From JAQGMV01 sp046597455 (lineage in GTDB: Bacteria; Pseudomonadota; Gammaproteobacteria; Burkholderiales; SG8-41), in contig JBKJKJ010000402.1 of NCBI GenBank assembly GCA_046597455.1, forward strand, positions 1-34,017: 34,017 nt of DNA, given 5' to 3'. The position numbers were made by a program, and so were the translations under genes. Under the pieces are notes generated by a model. It ran no database searches. It was not told where the DNA came from and worked only from the letters and a program-made list of their open reading frames with translations. Position 1 is the first letter of the stretch. The number at the start of each line of letters is the position of its first letter. Below are positions 15,612-24,261 of the stretch, in pieces.

Positions 15612-16235
15612 ATGAAAACGCTGCTGCAATTGAATTCCAGTCTTTTCGCCTCCGCGGGCCAGTCGAGCGGCCTGGCTGACCGCTTCGTGTCGCAATGGCG
15701 GGCGAGCCATCCGGAGTCGGTGGTGATCGTGCGCGACCTCGCGTCCGATCCGGTCCCGCACCTGACGGCCGAGCGCTTCGGCGCATTTCTTGCGAAGCCG
15801 GAAGAGCGCACGGCCGGGCAGCAAGCGGTGGCCGCCGCGTCGGACGTCCTGATCGACGAGTTGAAGCGCGCGGACGTGATCGTCGTCGGACTGCCGATGT
15901 ACAACTTTGGCGTGCCTTCGACGCTCAAGGCTTATTTCGACCACATCGCACGCGCCGGCGTGACGTTCGATTACACCGCGAAGGGGCCGGTGCGACGGCT
16001 GACGGGCAAGAAAGTGTATGTATTCGCAGCGCGCGGCGGACAGTATTCGGGCACGGCGCTCGACACGCAGACCGGCTACGTGCGCGATTTTCTCGGGTTT
16101 CTCGGCCTTACCGACATCGAGTTCGTTTACGCCGAAGGCCTCGCGATCAGCGAAGCGGGCAAGGCGACATCGCTGGCGGCTGCGAGGCGGTCCATCGATG
16201 CGCTGACGCGCGAGTACTGGCCCGCCGCCGCGTAG
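15612..16235 (+). CDS. azoR: FMN-dependent NADH azoreductase
   Basis: This 207-residue flavodoxin-fold enzyme reduces azo dyes and, more relevantly for cells, quinones by two-electron transfer from NAD(P)H. The phosphate-binding loop lies at residues 9-20 (SSLFASAGQSSG). The FMN ring site is PMYNFGVPSTLKAYFDHI (95-112), followed by the ARGGQYSG loop. Length and motifs match AzoR/AcpD closely. The ribosome site is weak (GGGAT). It is divergent from a LysR gene and followed by pirin (73-base gap) and a second FMN reductase (92-base gap). The order suggests a quinone- or electrophile-stress operon under LysR control. Confidence 0.92.
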   Translation: MKTLLQLNSSLFASAGQSSGLADRFVSQWRASHPESVVIVRDLASDPVPHLTAERFGAFLAKPEERTAGQQAVAAASDVLIDELKRADVIVVGLPMYNFGVPSTLKAYFDHIARAGVTFDYTAKGPVRRLTGKKVYVFAARGGQYSGTALDTQTGYVRDFLGFLGLTDIEFVYAEGLAISEAGKATSLAAARRSIDALTREYWPAAA

Positions 16236-16308
16236 CCTGGAAGCCGCGAGTTCAGCCACTCGCTTCGTAAGTTATTTGCGCAGAACTTCAGGACACAAGG
16301 AGTCGATC

Positions 16309-17202
16309 ATGACCACACGTAACGTGCAGCAGGTTCTCAAATCAATCGCCACTTCGGACGGGGCGGGCGTGAAGCTGCGCCGCAGTATCGGGCAGGCTCG
16401 CGGCGTCTACCACGACCCGTTCCTGATGCTGGACGAGTTTTCTTCGGAGAATCCCGGCGATTACATCGCGGGCTTTCCCGCGCATCCGCATCGCGGCTTC
16501 GAGACCGTCACCTATCTCCTCGACGGCCACATGCTGCACGAGGATCACCTCGGCAATCGCGGCGACCTCAAAAGCGGCGGCGTGCAGTGGATGACCGCAG
16601 GCCGCGGCATCATCCATTCGGAGATGCCGCAGCAGGAAGAAGGGCGCATGCGCGGCTTTCAGCTCTGGATCAATCTGCCGGCGAGCGAAAAGATGAAGCC
16701 TGCGGGTTACCGCGACATCCAGGCCGGCGATATCCCGATCGCCGAGCTGCCCGGCGGTGGCCGCGTCAAAGTCATCGCCGGCACGCTCGAGAGCGATGGC
16801 GCAAGCACGCCCGGCGCGGTGGTGGGGACCACGACCGATGCGCTCTATCTCGACGTGACGCTTCCTGCGGGTGGGCGCTTTTCGCAGGCCGTGGCGCCGG
16901 GTCACAGCGCTTTCGTCTATCCGTACGAAGGCGAGATCGCGGTCGGCGCATCAGGCTCGGCGCGGACGGTGGAAACACGCAGCGCAGGGCTGCTCTCGGA
17001 AGGCGATCGAATCGAGGTCACGGCAGGCGCCGAAGGTTCGCGATTCCTGGTACTCGCCGGGCGTCCGCTGCGCGAGCCCATCGTTCAATACGGCCCGTTC
17101 GTGATGAACACGCGCGAAGAGATCGAGCAGGCCGTGAAGGACTACCAGAGCGGGACGCTGGCGGTCGCGCCCGCGAGCGGTCACGGGGTTTCCGCAGGCT
17201 GA
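16309..17202 (+). CDS. Pirin family protein
   Basis: This is a 297-residue two-domain cupin. The N-terminal barrel has the full pirin signature HPHRGFETVTYLLDG and GGVQWMTAGRGIIHSE. The ligands are His59, His61, His103 and Glu105, matching the Fe site of human pirin and E. coli YhhW. Bacterial pirins of this group can act as quercetinase-like dioxygenases or redox sensors; which applies here is unknown. The start at 16309 has AAGGAG with a six-base spacer; an upstream in-frame ATG at 16276 lacks one. Its place between azoR and another flavin reductase, in a cluster with a bicupin, points to flavonoid, quinone or other aromatic substrates. Confidence 0.92.
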   Translation: MTTRNVQQVLKSIATSDGAGVKLRRSIGQARGVYHDPFLMLDEFSSENPGDYIAGFPAHPHRGFETVTYLLDGHMLHEDHLGNRGDLKSGGVQWMTAGRGIIHSEMPQQEEGRMRGFQLWINLPASEKMKPAGYRDIQAGDIPIAELPGGGRVKVIAGTLESDGASTPGAVVGTTTDALYLDVTLPAGGRFSQAVAPGHSAFVYPYEGEIAVGASGSARTVETRSAGLLSEGDRIEVTAGAEGSRFLVLAGRPLREPIVQYGPFVMNTREEIEQAVKDYQSGTLAVAPASGHGVSAG

Positions 17203-17294
17203 CGGTAACGAACAACGGAAACCGGGGCGCGTGTCGTCCCGGTCTTCAACAGACAGGTTCGCCAGCAGATTGACTGCTCGAACTCGGAGAGCAC

Positions 17295-17858
17295 ATGAGC
17301 AATGCACTAAAAGTGGCGGTAATCGTCGGGAGCCTGCGCAAAGGCTCGTACAACAGGTCGATGGCGCGGGCCGCAGCCGCGCTTGCGCCTGAGACGCTGA
17401 ATCTCGATATCGTCGAAATCGGCGATCTTCCACTCTATAACGAGGACGACGACAAAGCCGATCCGCCGGCTGCGTGGGTGACGTTTCGCGAGAAAGTGAA
17501 AAGCGCCGATGCGCTGCTTTTCTTCACGCCGGAGTACAACCGCTCGGTGCCGGGGGGGCTCAAGAACGCGATCGACGTCGGATCGCGGCCGTATGGTCAG
17601 AGCGCGTGGGCCGGCAAGCCGGGCGCGGTGGTAAGCGTCTCACCGGGCGCGATCGGCGGATTCGGCGCGAATCATCACCTGCGCCAATCGTTCGTCTTCC
17701 TCGACGTACCGATGATGCAGCAGCCCGAAGCGTACATCGGCGGCGCTGCGAAACTGTTCGACGAGAGCGGCAAGCTCACGAACGAGGGCACGCGCGATTT
17801 CCTCAAAAAGTTCATGGCGGCGTATGCGGAATGGGTGGAACGCTTTGCGGGCAGGTAG
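17295..17858 (+). CDS. NADPH-dependent FMN reductase / quinone reductase (ChrR-YieF type)
   Basis: This 187-residue flavodoxin-like reductase carries GSLRKGSYNRSMA (residues 12-24) for FMN phosphate and PEYNRSVPGGLKNAIDVGSR for the ring and dimer interface, both hallmarks of the NADPH-dependent FMN reductase family. Members reduce quinones, chromate or azo compounds without semiquinone release. The ribosome site is GGAGAG, four bases before the ATG. It is the last gene of the azoR-pirin set and probably shares its LysR control. After it, a ~195-base spacer to the convergent phospholipase gene shows no clear terminator. Confidence 0.9.
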   Translation: MSNALKVAVIVGSLRKGSYNRSMARAAAALAPETLNLDIVEIGDLPLYNEDDDKADPPAAWVTFREKVKSADALLFFTPEYNRSVPGGLKNAIDVGSRPYGQSAWAGKPGAVVSVSPGAIGGFGANHHLRQSFVFLDVPMMQQPEAYIGGAAKLFDESGKLTNEGTRDFLKKFMAAYAEWVERFAGR

Positions 17859-18053
17859 CGTGAGGCGTTGACGGTGCGTAAGGGTGGGGTCTTCGCGAAC
17901 CGCTGAGCGTCGTGGCAACGAGCGTAGGGGGGTGTGGTCATCGAGAGGCGGCGCGCCGTCGCGACCGCGTGGCGCACGTGAGCCGTATCAATTCCGATCG
18001 CATCGCGCATGCCGCATCGGACCCGCGCTTCGTTGCGCGATTCTCGAGCTGTG

Positions 18054-19331
18054 TCAGAGCTGGCTGTCGAAAATCGTAACTGCTCGCTCCCACAACTTCT
18101 CGGTCCACGGCCGCGCGTTCCACTCCTCATAAGTGACGCGTCGCGATTTTTTCAGATCGTCTTCGAACACCGCGATCTGGCGTGCAGCGTTGGCCTTGTC
18201 GTAGACGTTCAGGTTCGCCTCGTCGTTCAGGCGAAACGAGCGGTTGTCGAAGTTGGTCGAGCCGACCGAAGTCCAGACGCCGTCGACGACCAGCACTTTG
18301 CAGTGATACATCGTCGGCTGGTATTGATGGATTTCCGCCCCTGCCTTCAGAAGAACGCCCCATTTCGAACGCGAGGCGTCCTGCACCAGCTGCGCGTCAT
18401 GAATCGGCCCGGGCAGGATGATCTGCACTTTGACGCCGCGGCGTAACGCATCGACGAGCGCCTGCAGGGCGACGTCATCGGGGGCGAAGTACGCCATCGA
18501 CAGATGGATCGTTTTGCTCGCCCCCGCGATTGAAAGCAGATACATGAGGTGCATGCTCTCCGCGCCGCCTTCGACCGAGCTCTGGAAAACCTGCGCTGAC
18601 TGGTTTCCGACTTTCTGCATCGGCGGAAAGTAGTCGCCGGTGTGCAGGACCTTGCCCGTGATCTTCGTCCAGTTGTCCATGAAAGCCGCCTGCATCTGAG
18701 CCACCGCCGGGCCTTCGATGCGGTAGTGCGTGTCGCGCCAGTGGTCGGCATCCTGTGCGTGACCATCCCACTTGTCCGCGATACCGACGCCGCCCGTAAA
18801 GCCGACCGTGCCGTCGACGACGAGCAGCTTGCGGTGGGTGCGGTTGTTCATGCGGTCGAGAGTGTACCACTTCGGCTTATGATATTGCTCGATTTCCACG
18901 CCGGCAGTGCGCATCGCTTCCAGCGCGTTGGCATCCATCTTCTGACTGCCGAGCCAATCGAGGATGACGTGCACCCGAACGCCGTTGCGTGCGCGGTCGG
19001 ACAACGCTTCGGCGAACGCTTTGCCGATATCGCCCGACCAGTAGATGTAAGTCTCGAACGTGATTGTTTTTTTTGCGGTGCGTAAGGCCTGCAGCATCGC
19101 CGGGAAGATCTGTTCGCCATTGAGCAAGGTCTCGACACGGTTCCCTTCCAGCAAGGCAGGTCCGAGCAGCGAACCCATCGCTCGCACGAACTGGGGATCG
19201 GCGACGTCGTAGTCGTGCTTGACCTGCTGGCGTATTTTTTTCTCGCTGGCGGGCAAGTTGAGGATGAGGACTGTCACGACAGCGGTGACGAGTACTGTTG
19301 CGGCTACGACCGCTATACGCTTGCTTTTCAT
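18054..19331 (-). CDS. Cardiolipin synthase-like phospholipase D protein
   Basis: This 425-residue membrane-anchored PLD-superfamily enzyme has one N-terminal membrane helix (residues 6-26). Two HKD motifs are present: His166-Lys168-Asp173 (HRKLLVVDG) and His343-Lys345-Asp350 (HCKVLVVDG), the latter followed by WTSVGSTNFDNRS. This two-motif layout with FETYIYWSGDIG fits cardiolipin synthases ClsA/ClsB/ClsC, which join phosphatidylglycerol with another phospholipid through a phosphohistidine. The single anchor rather than two helices is closer to the ClsB/C side. It is divergent from the catalase gene; the ribosome site is weak (AGGGTC). Confidence 0.88.
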   Translation of the reverse strand: MKSKRIAVVAATVLVTAVVTVLILNLPASEKKIRQQVKHDYDVADPQFVRAMGSLLGPALLEGNRVETLLNGEQIFPAMLQALRTAKKTITFETYIYWSGDIGKAFAEALSDRARNGVRVHVILDWLGSQKMDANALEAMRTAGVEIEQYHKPKWYTLDRMNNRTHRKLLVVDGTVGFTGGVGIADKWDGHAQDADHWRDTHYRIEGPAVAQMQAAFMDNWTKITGKVLHTGDYFPPMQKVGNQSAQVFQSSVEGGAESMHLMYLLSIAGASKTIHLSMAYFAPDDVALQALVDALRRGVKVQIILPGPIHDAQLVQDASRSKWGVLLKAGAEIHQYQPTMYHCKVLVVDGVWTSVGSTNFDNRSFRLNDEANLNVYDKANAARQIAVFEDDLKKSRRVTYEEWNARPWTEKLWERAVTIFDSQL

Positions 19332-19414
19332 GAGTACCGACCCTGGTGGAATGAATTGTTAACTTGGGCATACCGGTTGCTACTTTGCGGCCTTCCCTTA
19401 GCAAGGCGTATTCC

Positions 19415-21853
19415 ATGGCTTCCCGCAAACAAGACCCCAAAGCACGCAAGCCCAGTTCCCCGTCGTCGGCGAAACCTGCCGCCACTGCGTCAAAGACCTC
19501 TTCGCGTTCGACTGCCAGCGGCCCCTCTCAAGGCGCACAGGCATTGCCGAACGAACAGGCCACCGTGAAAATGGCCGGAACCGAGTCGGTGGCCTCGGCA
19601 TTCCCGTTCAATGCAGCGAAGCCCGGTGAATTCGCCGAAGCCGCCATGGACCCGCCGCAGGGCCAGTCCGTCACGCCGCCCGATCCGTCGGTGACCGGCA
19701 GCACATTGACCGAGACAACCGCGTCCGACAAAGTCGGTAAAGGGCAGCCGCCGGACGGCCTCAACCCAACAAATGGCCCGCTCGACCGTGTCCGCGTCGA
19801 TTCGGGCGGCCGCTTCCTGACGACCAATCAGGGCGTGCCGATCGCCGACAACCAGAATTCGCTCAAAGCGGGCCTGCGCGGGCCGACCCTGCTCGAAGAC
19901 TTCATTCTTCGCGAGAAAATTACCCATTTCGACCACGAGCGCATACCCGAGCGCATCGTGCACGCGCGTGGCTCCGGCGCCCACGGTTATTTCCAGTGTT
20001 ACGAGCCAATTCCGCACCTGACTCGCGCTTCGATTTTTGCCCAAGAAGGCAAGCGCACGCCGGTTTTCGTGCGCTTCTCGACGGTGGCCGGCGAGCGCGG
20101 CTCGACCGACACCGCGCGCGACGTTCGCGGTTTCGCGGTTAAGTTCTACACGGACGAAGGCAACTGGGATCTTGTCGGCAACAACATGCCGGTCTTCTTC
20201 ATCCAGGATGCGATGAAGTTTCCCGATCTTGTCCACGCCGTCAAACCCGAGCCGCATCACGGCATGCCGCAGGCGGCGTCAGCTCACGACACCTTCTGGG
20301 ATTTCGTGTCGCTCATGCCTGAATCGACGCACATGCTGATGTGGGTGATGTCGGACCGCGCGATTCCGCGCAGCCTGCGCATGATGCAGGGCTTCGGCGT
20401 GCATACGTTCCGCTTCGTGAACGAGCACGGCGAATCGAAGTTCGTGAAGTTTCACTGGAACCCGGTCGCAGGCACCCACTCGCTGGTGTGGGATGAGGCG
20501 GTCAAGATTTCCGGCGCCGATTCGGACTTTCATCGGCGAGATCTGTGGGAGGCGATCGAGGCGGGTGCGTATCCGGAATGGGAGCTCAGCGTCCAGGTCT
20601 TCACTGAAGAAGATGCCGAGGACTTCAGTTTCGACGTACTCGATGCGACCAAGATCATTCCCGAAGAGCTCGTGCCGCTGACACCGATCGGCCGCATGGT
20701 GCTCAATCGCAACCCGGACAATTTCTTCGCCGAGACCGAGCAGGTGGCTTTCTGTACCGCGCACGTCGTGCCTGGAATCGACTTCAGCAACGACCCGCTG
20801 CTCGCCGGACGTATTCATTCGTACGTTGATACGCAGATTTCCCGGCTGGGCGGGGCGAACTTCCACGAGATCCCGATCAACGCGCCTGTCGTCGAGGTTC
20901 ACAACAACCAGCGCGACGGCATGCATCGTCAGGCGATCCCGCGTGGCCGCGTTGCGTACGAACCCAATTCACTCGGCGGAGGCTGTCCGTTCCAGGCTGG
21001 CGCGCGCGGTTTCATGTCGTTCCACGAGCCGGTCGAGGAAAGCAAGGTGCGCGGCAAGCCCGAGCGCTTCGCCGAGCATTACAACCAGGCGACGTTGTTC
21101 TGGAAGAGTCAGACCGACGTCGAGAAGACGCACATCATGAAAGCGTTCCGCTTCGAGCTCACCAAGGTGCAGACGCCCGCGGTTCGCAGGCGCGTCGTGG
21201 CGCAGTTGCGCAACGTGGCCGAAGAGCTCGCGCAAGGCGTTGCCGACGGCCTGGGAATGAAGAATCTTCCCGATCCGCTGCCGCGGGTGATCGAGCCGAC
21301 CCCGCGTCCTGAGGTCGAAAAATCCGATTCGCTTTCACTCTTCGCGCGCCCCGGCCAGGTGGGCATCATGACGCGGCACATCGCGATATTCGTGGCCGAC
21401 GGCGTCAAAGGCGCAGGCTTGACCGCACTGCACGAATCCCTCGTGGCACAGGGCGCGGTGCCGCGATTTGTCGGCATCAAGCTGGGCCAGGTGAAAAGCT
21501 CGAACGGCGACCCGATCGACGTGGAAGTGTCGATCGAGACCGCACCGTCCGTGGTATGGGACGCGGTAGTGTTGCCTGAAGGGGATGCTGCGATCAGGGC
21601 GCTGTCGGCCAACGGGCAGGCTTTGGAATTCCTCAAGGATCATTATCGCCATTGCAAGACGATCCTCGCGCTGGGCAGCTCGTCCTCCATTCTCGACCAG
21701 GTCGGTATCCCGCCGAAGCTGCCTTCGGGGCAGGACGACCCCGGCGTGCTCCGACTGGGGGGCAGGGACATCGCGCGCGTCGCCAAAGTGTTCGCCGGTG
21801 CCATCGAGAAGCATCGCCACTACGAGCGCGAGACCGACCCGCCGCGCGTGTAG
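19415..21853 (+). CDS. katE: Large-subunit monofunctional catalase (HPII/KatE type)
   Basis: This 812-residue clade 2 catalase dismutates hydrogen peroxide in the cytosol and is expected as a haem tetramer. Distal His183 (ERIVHARG) and Asn256 (LVGNNMPVFF) and proximal Tyr470 (RIHSYVDTQ) are in place, with the same spacing as His128, Asn201 and Tyr415 of E. coli HPII. The C-terminus (from ~660) is the flavodoxin/DJ-1-like domain typical of this clade. Two differences stand out. The N-terminus is ~55 residues longer and rich in Ser, Ala, Lys and Pro. The position of HPII His392, which makes the His-Tyr crosslink, is Cys447 (AFCTAH). The start at 19415 is preferred over 19364; AAGGCG is the likely ribosome site. 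Confidence 0.95.
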   Translation: MASRKQDPKARKPSSPSSAKPAATASKTSSRSTASGPSQGAQALPNEQATVKMAGTESVASAFPFNAAKPGEFAEAAMDPPQGQSVTPPDPSVTGSTLTETTASDKVGKGQPPDGLNPTNGPLDRVRVDSGGRFLTTNQGVPIADNQNSLKAGLRGPTLLEDFILREKITHFDHERIPERIVHARGSGAHGYFQCYEPIPHLTRASIFAQEGKRTPVFVRFSTVAGERGSTDTARDVRGFAVKFYTDEGNWDLVGNNMPVFFIQDAMKFPDLVHAVKPEPHHGMPQAASAHDTFWDFVSLMPESTHMLMWVMSDRAIPRSLRMMQGFGVHTFRFVNEHGESKFVKFHWNPVAGTHSLVWDEAVKISGADSDFHRRDLWEAIEAGAYPEWELSVQVFTEEDAEDFSFDVLDATKIIPEELVPLTPIGRMVLNRNPDNFFAETEQVAFCTAHVVPGIDFSNDPLLAGRIHSYVDTQISRLGGANFHEIPINAPVVEVHNNQRDGMHRQAIPRGRVAYEPNSLGGGCPFQAGARGFMSFHEPVEESKVRGKPERFAEHYNQATLFWKSQTDVEKTHIMKAFRFELTKVQTPAVRRRVVAQLRNVAEELAQGVADGLGMKNLPDPLPRVIEPTPRPEVEKSDSLSLFARPGQVGIMTRHIAIFVADGVKGAGLTALHESLVAQGAVPRFVGIKLGQVKSSNGDPIDVEVSIETAPSVVWDAVVLPEGDAAIRALSANGQALEFLKDHYRHCKTILALGSSSSILDQVGIPPKLPSGQDDPGVLRLGGRDIARVAKVFAGAIEKHRHYERETDPPRV

Positions 21854-21874
21854 GGCCGTCTCGACTTTGTCAAA

Positions 21875-21902
21875 AACGCCTGGCTGCGCGCACCCAGGCG
21901 TT
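21875..21902. terminator. Terminator-like hairpin after katE
   Basis: AACGCCTGG pairs exactly with CCAGGCGTT around a 10-base loop, 22 bases after the katE stop. On the plus strand the T tract is broken (TTCGTTCG), so intrinsic termination is doubtful there. A T5 run exists on the minus-strand side. Confidence 0.4.
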
Positions 21903-22013
21903 CGTTCGTCCAGACCGTAGGGGCAGTGAAGTCGAATATGAGCGGCCGGCACTCATCAAGGTGAGGCCGGCGCGTCATTGCGCTGAGGCGTTCGCATCTG
22001 GTACATATCAGCG

Positions 22014-23243
22014 ATGCCATTGTCTTCGCTGCGCCGCCCCTCATTCACACGCTTCTGGCTCGGCGAGACCGCGACCGTGCTCGCCTACCAGATGCTGGTG
22101 GTTGCGATCGGCTGGCAGACCTACGACCTGACGAACAGTGCGCTGAGTCTCGGGTTGATCGGTCTGGTGCAGTTTGCGCCGCAGTTCCTCCTGACCCTGC
22201 CTGCCGGGCACGTGGCCGATCGATACGATCGCCGCCGCATCGCGCTCGTCTGCCAGACGATCCAGTTCGCGATCGCCGTGATGCTCGCCGTGGCGAGTTT
22301 CACCGGTTCGCTGAGCACGTTTCTGATCTACGCCGGCTCGTTCGCCATGGGCATCGCGCAGGCGTTCCAGTCGCCGAGCCTGCGCTCGCTGCTGCCCGCG
22401 CTGGTGGAGCGCAGCGAGCTTCCGAGGTGCATCGCGTGGAGCGGGGCCGCCCGGAAAATGGCGGTGATCGCGGGACCCGGTCTCGGTGGCGTGATCTATC
22501 TGCTGAGCGGAGGTTACGTCTATGCGATGAGCGCGCTGTTCTTCGTGGTCGCCGGTGCGCTCCTCACAAGCGTGCGCGTGCCTTACACGGTGCGGCCTCA
22601 CGAGCCGGTAACGCTGGAGACGGTGCTCGGGGGCATCACCTATATCCGTCGCAATCCGGTCGTGCTCGGCGCGATTTCACTCGACCTGTTCGCGACGCTG
22701 CTCGGCGGCACCACCGCGCTGCTGCCGATTTTTGCGCGCGACATCCTGGAGACCGGCCCGTGGGGGCTCGGCGTGCTGCGCTCGGCCCCGGCAATCGGCG
22801 CGCTCATCGTTTCGGTCGCACTGGTGCGAGCGCCGCTCATGCGTCACGTCGGGCGCACGATGTACGTGTGCATCGGGGTTTTCGGGATCGCGACGATCGT
22901 TTTCGGTCTGTCGCGCTCGTTCACCTTGTCTCTTGCGGCGCTGCTCGTCCTCGGCGGCGCGGACATGATCAGCGTGGTGATACGCACGTCGCTCATTCAG
23001 CTCGAGACACCCGACCAGATGCGGGGACGGGTGTCGGCGGTCAACTCGCTGTTCACGAGCACGTCGAACCAGCTCGGGCAGTTCGAGTCGGGCGTGACCG
23101 CGGCGTTGTTCGGCACGGTGCCCGCGGTGGTAATCGGCGGCATCGGCACGCTGCTCGTCGCGGGCCTCTGGATCCGCTACTTCCCTGCTTTGTATCACCG
23201 CGATGTGCTCTCGCGTGAAACCCCGTCGCCCGCGCGGCCCTGA
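22014..23243 (+). CDS. MFS exporter, EntS-like (DHA3) family
   Basis: This 409-residue inner-membrane transporter has about 12 membrane helices. RPSFTRFWLGE at the N-terminus, GHVADRYDRRRIAL (motif A between helices 2 and 3), and AQAFQSPSLRSLLPALV are typical of the EntS/macrolide-efflux DHA3 group. The late segment QMRGRVSAVNSLF is also characteristic. Members export siderophores, macrolides or other hydrophobic molecules. No siderophore genes are nearby, so the substrate is open. No clear ribosome site precedes the ATG. It ends immediately before the large hairpin-repeat array. Confidence 0.9.
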   Translation: MPLSSLRRPSFTRFWLGETATVLAYQMLVVAIGWQTYDLTNSALSLGLIGLVQFAPQFLLTLPAGHVADRYDRRRIALVCQTIQFAIAVMLAVASFTGSLSTFLIYAGSFAMGIAQAFQSPSLRSLLPALVERSELPRCIAWSGAARKMAVIAGPGLGGVIYLLSGGYVYAMSALFFVVAGALLTSVRVPYTVRPHEPVTLETVLGGITYIRRNPVVLGAISLDLFATLLGGTTALLPIFARDILETGPWGLGVLRSAPAIGALIVSVALVRAPLMRHVGRTMYVCIGVFGIATIVFGLSRSFTLSLAALLVLGGADMISVVIRTSLIQLETPDQMRGRVSAVNSLFTSTSNQLGQFESGVTAALFGTVPAVVIGGIGTLLVAGLWIRYFPALYHRDVLSRETPSPARP

Positions 23244-23249
23244 GTTTTC

Positions 23250-24190
23250 GTTCGTCGAGAGCGTAATGCGAGTGAAGTCGAAGGATGAACGCACCGAGGC
23301 CACCCACCGTTCGTCCTGAGCGTAGCACCGTGAAGTCGAAGGATGAACGCACACGCGCTGCGGGCGTCGAAATCCAAGGGTGAATGCGGGCCGGCTGTTC
23401 ATCCTTCGACTTCGACAGCTGCTGTCTACGCTCAGGACGAACGGATGGGCTGAAGCTCGCGTGTTGGCAACGCGCTCTCAGCTTGCGTGCATCCTCAGCG
23501 TAACGCCGTTGAAGAAGAAGAATGAACGGACCGAGGTCCCACCACCCGTTCGTCCTGAGCGTAACGCCGTGAAGTCGAAGGATGAACGCAGACGCGCTGC
23601 GAGCAGCAGAGTCGACAGGTGAATGCTGGGCCTGCTGTTCGTCCTTCGACTTCGACCGCTGCTGTCTACGCTCAGGACGAACGGATGGGCTTAAGCGCGC
23701 CTGTTGGCGACGCGCGCTTAGCTTCCGTGCACCCTCAGCGTAACGCCAGTGAAGTCGAAGGACGAACGCACCGAGGTCCCACCACCCGTTCGTCCTGAAC
23801 GCCGATGGAGTTGTGGGATGCACACACCGAGCCCGCACCCCCCCCGTTCGTCCTGAGCGTAACGACGTGAAGTCGAAGGATGGACGCGGACACGCTGCGA
23901 GCAGTGAAGTCGAGGGTTAAATGCGGGGCCGGCTGTTCACCTTCGACTTCGACCGCTGCTGTCTACGCTCAGGACGAACGGATGGGCTTAAGCGGGCCTG
24001 TTGGCGACGCGCTCTCAGCTTCCGTGCATCCTCAGCGTACGCCAGTGAAGTCGAAGGATGGACGCACGAGACTCCACCACACTCTGCGTCCCCAGCGCCG
24101 ATGGAGTTGTGGGATGAACACACCGAGCCCGCACCCCCCGTTCGTCCTGAGCGTAACACCGTGAAGTCGAAGGATGAACGCTCGCGGTGC
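23250..24190. repeat. Array of composite hairpin repeats (~240-300-bp units)
   Basis: Three long units start near 23308, 23547 and 23845, with partial units at 23250 and 24138. Each unit opens with CGTTCGTCCTGAGCGTA...GAAGTCGAAGGATGAACG. About 60 bases later it carries the same core reversed (CCTTCGACTTCGAC ... CTACGCTCAGGACGAACG), then a spacer with GATGGGCTTAAGC and GTTGGCGACGCGC. Each unit can therefore form small hairpins and one large one. The core is shared with the 3.7-kb array. ORFs on both strands here simply translate the repeats. The whole gene-free stretch 23244-24261 is occupied by it. Confidence 0.88.
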
Positions 24191-24261
24191 CTCGGCGATG
24201 CACCCGTGAGTCGAGCCTCCGGCGGTGCCAAATAACCCAGGCCGATTCCGGCCCCCGCGCT

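Noticed and set aside
17859..18053. Terminator or small gene between the FMN reductase and phospholipase genes
   Set aside because: No stem with a T tract and no ORF with a ribosome site was found.
23250..24190. CRISPR array
   Set aside because: Repeats are long, inverted and irregularly spaced, spacers are themselves repeated, and no cas genes are present.
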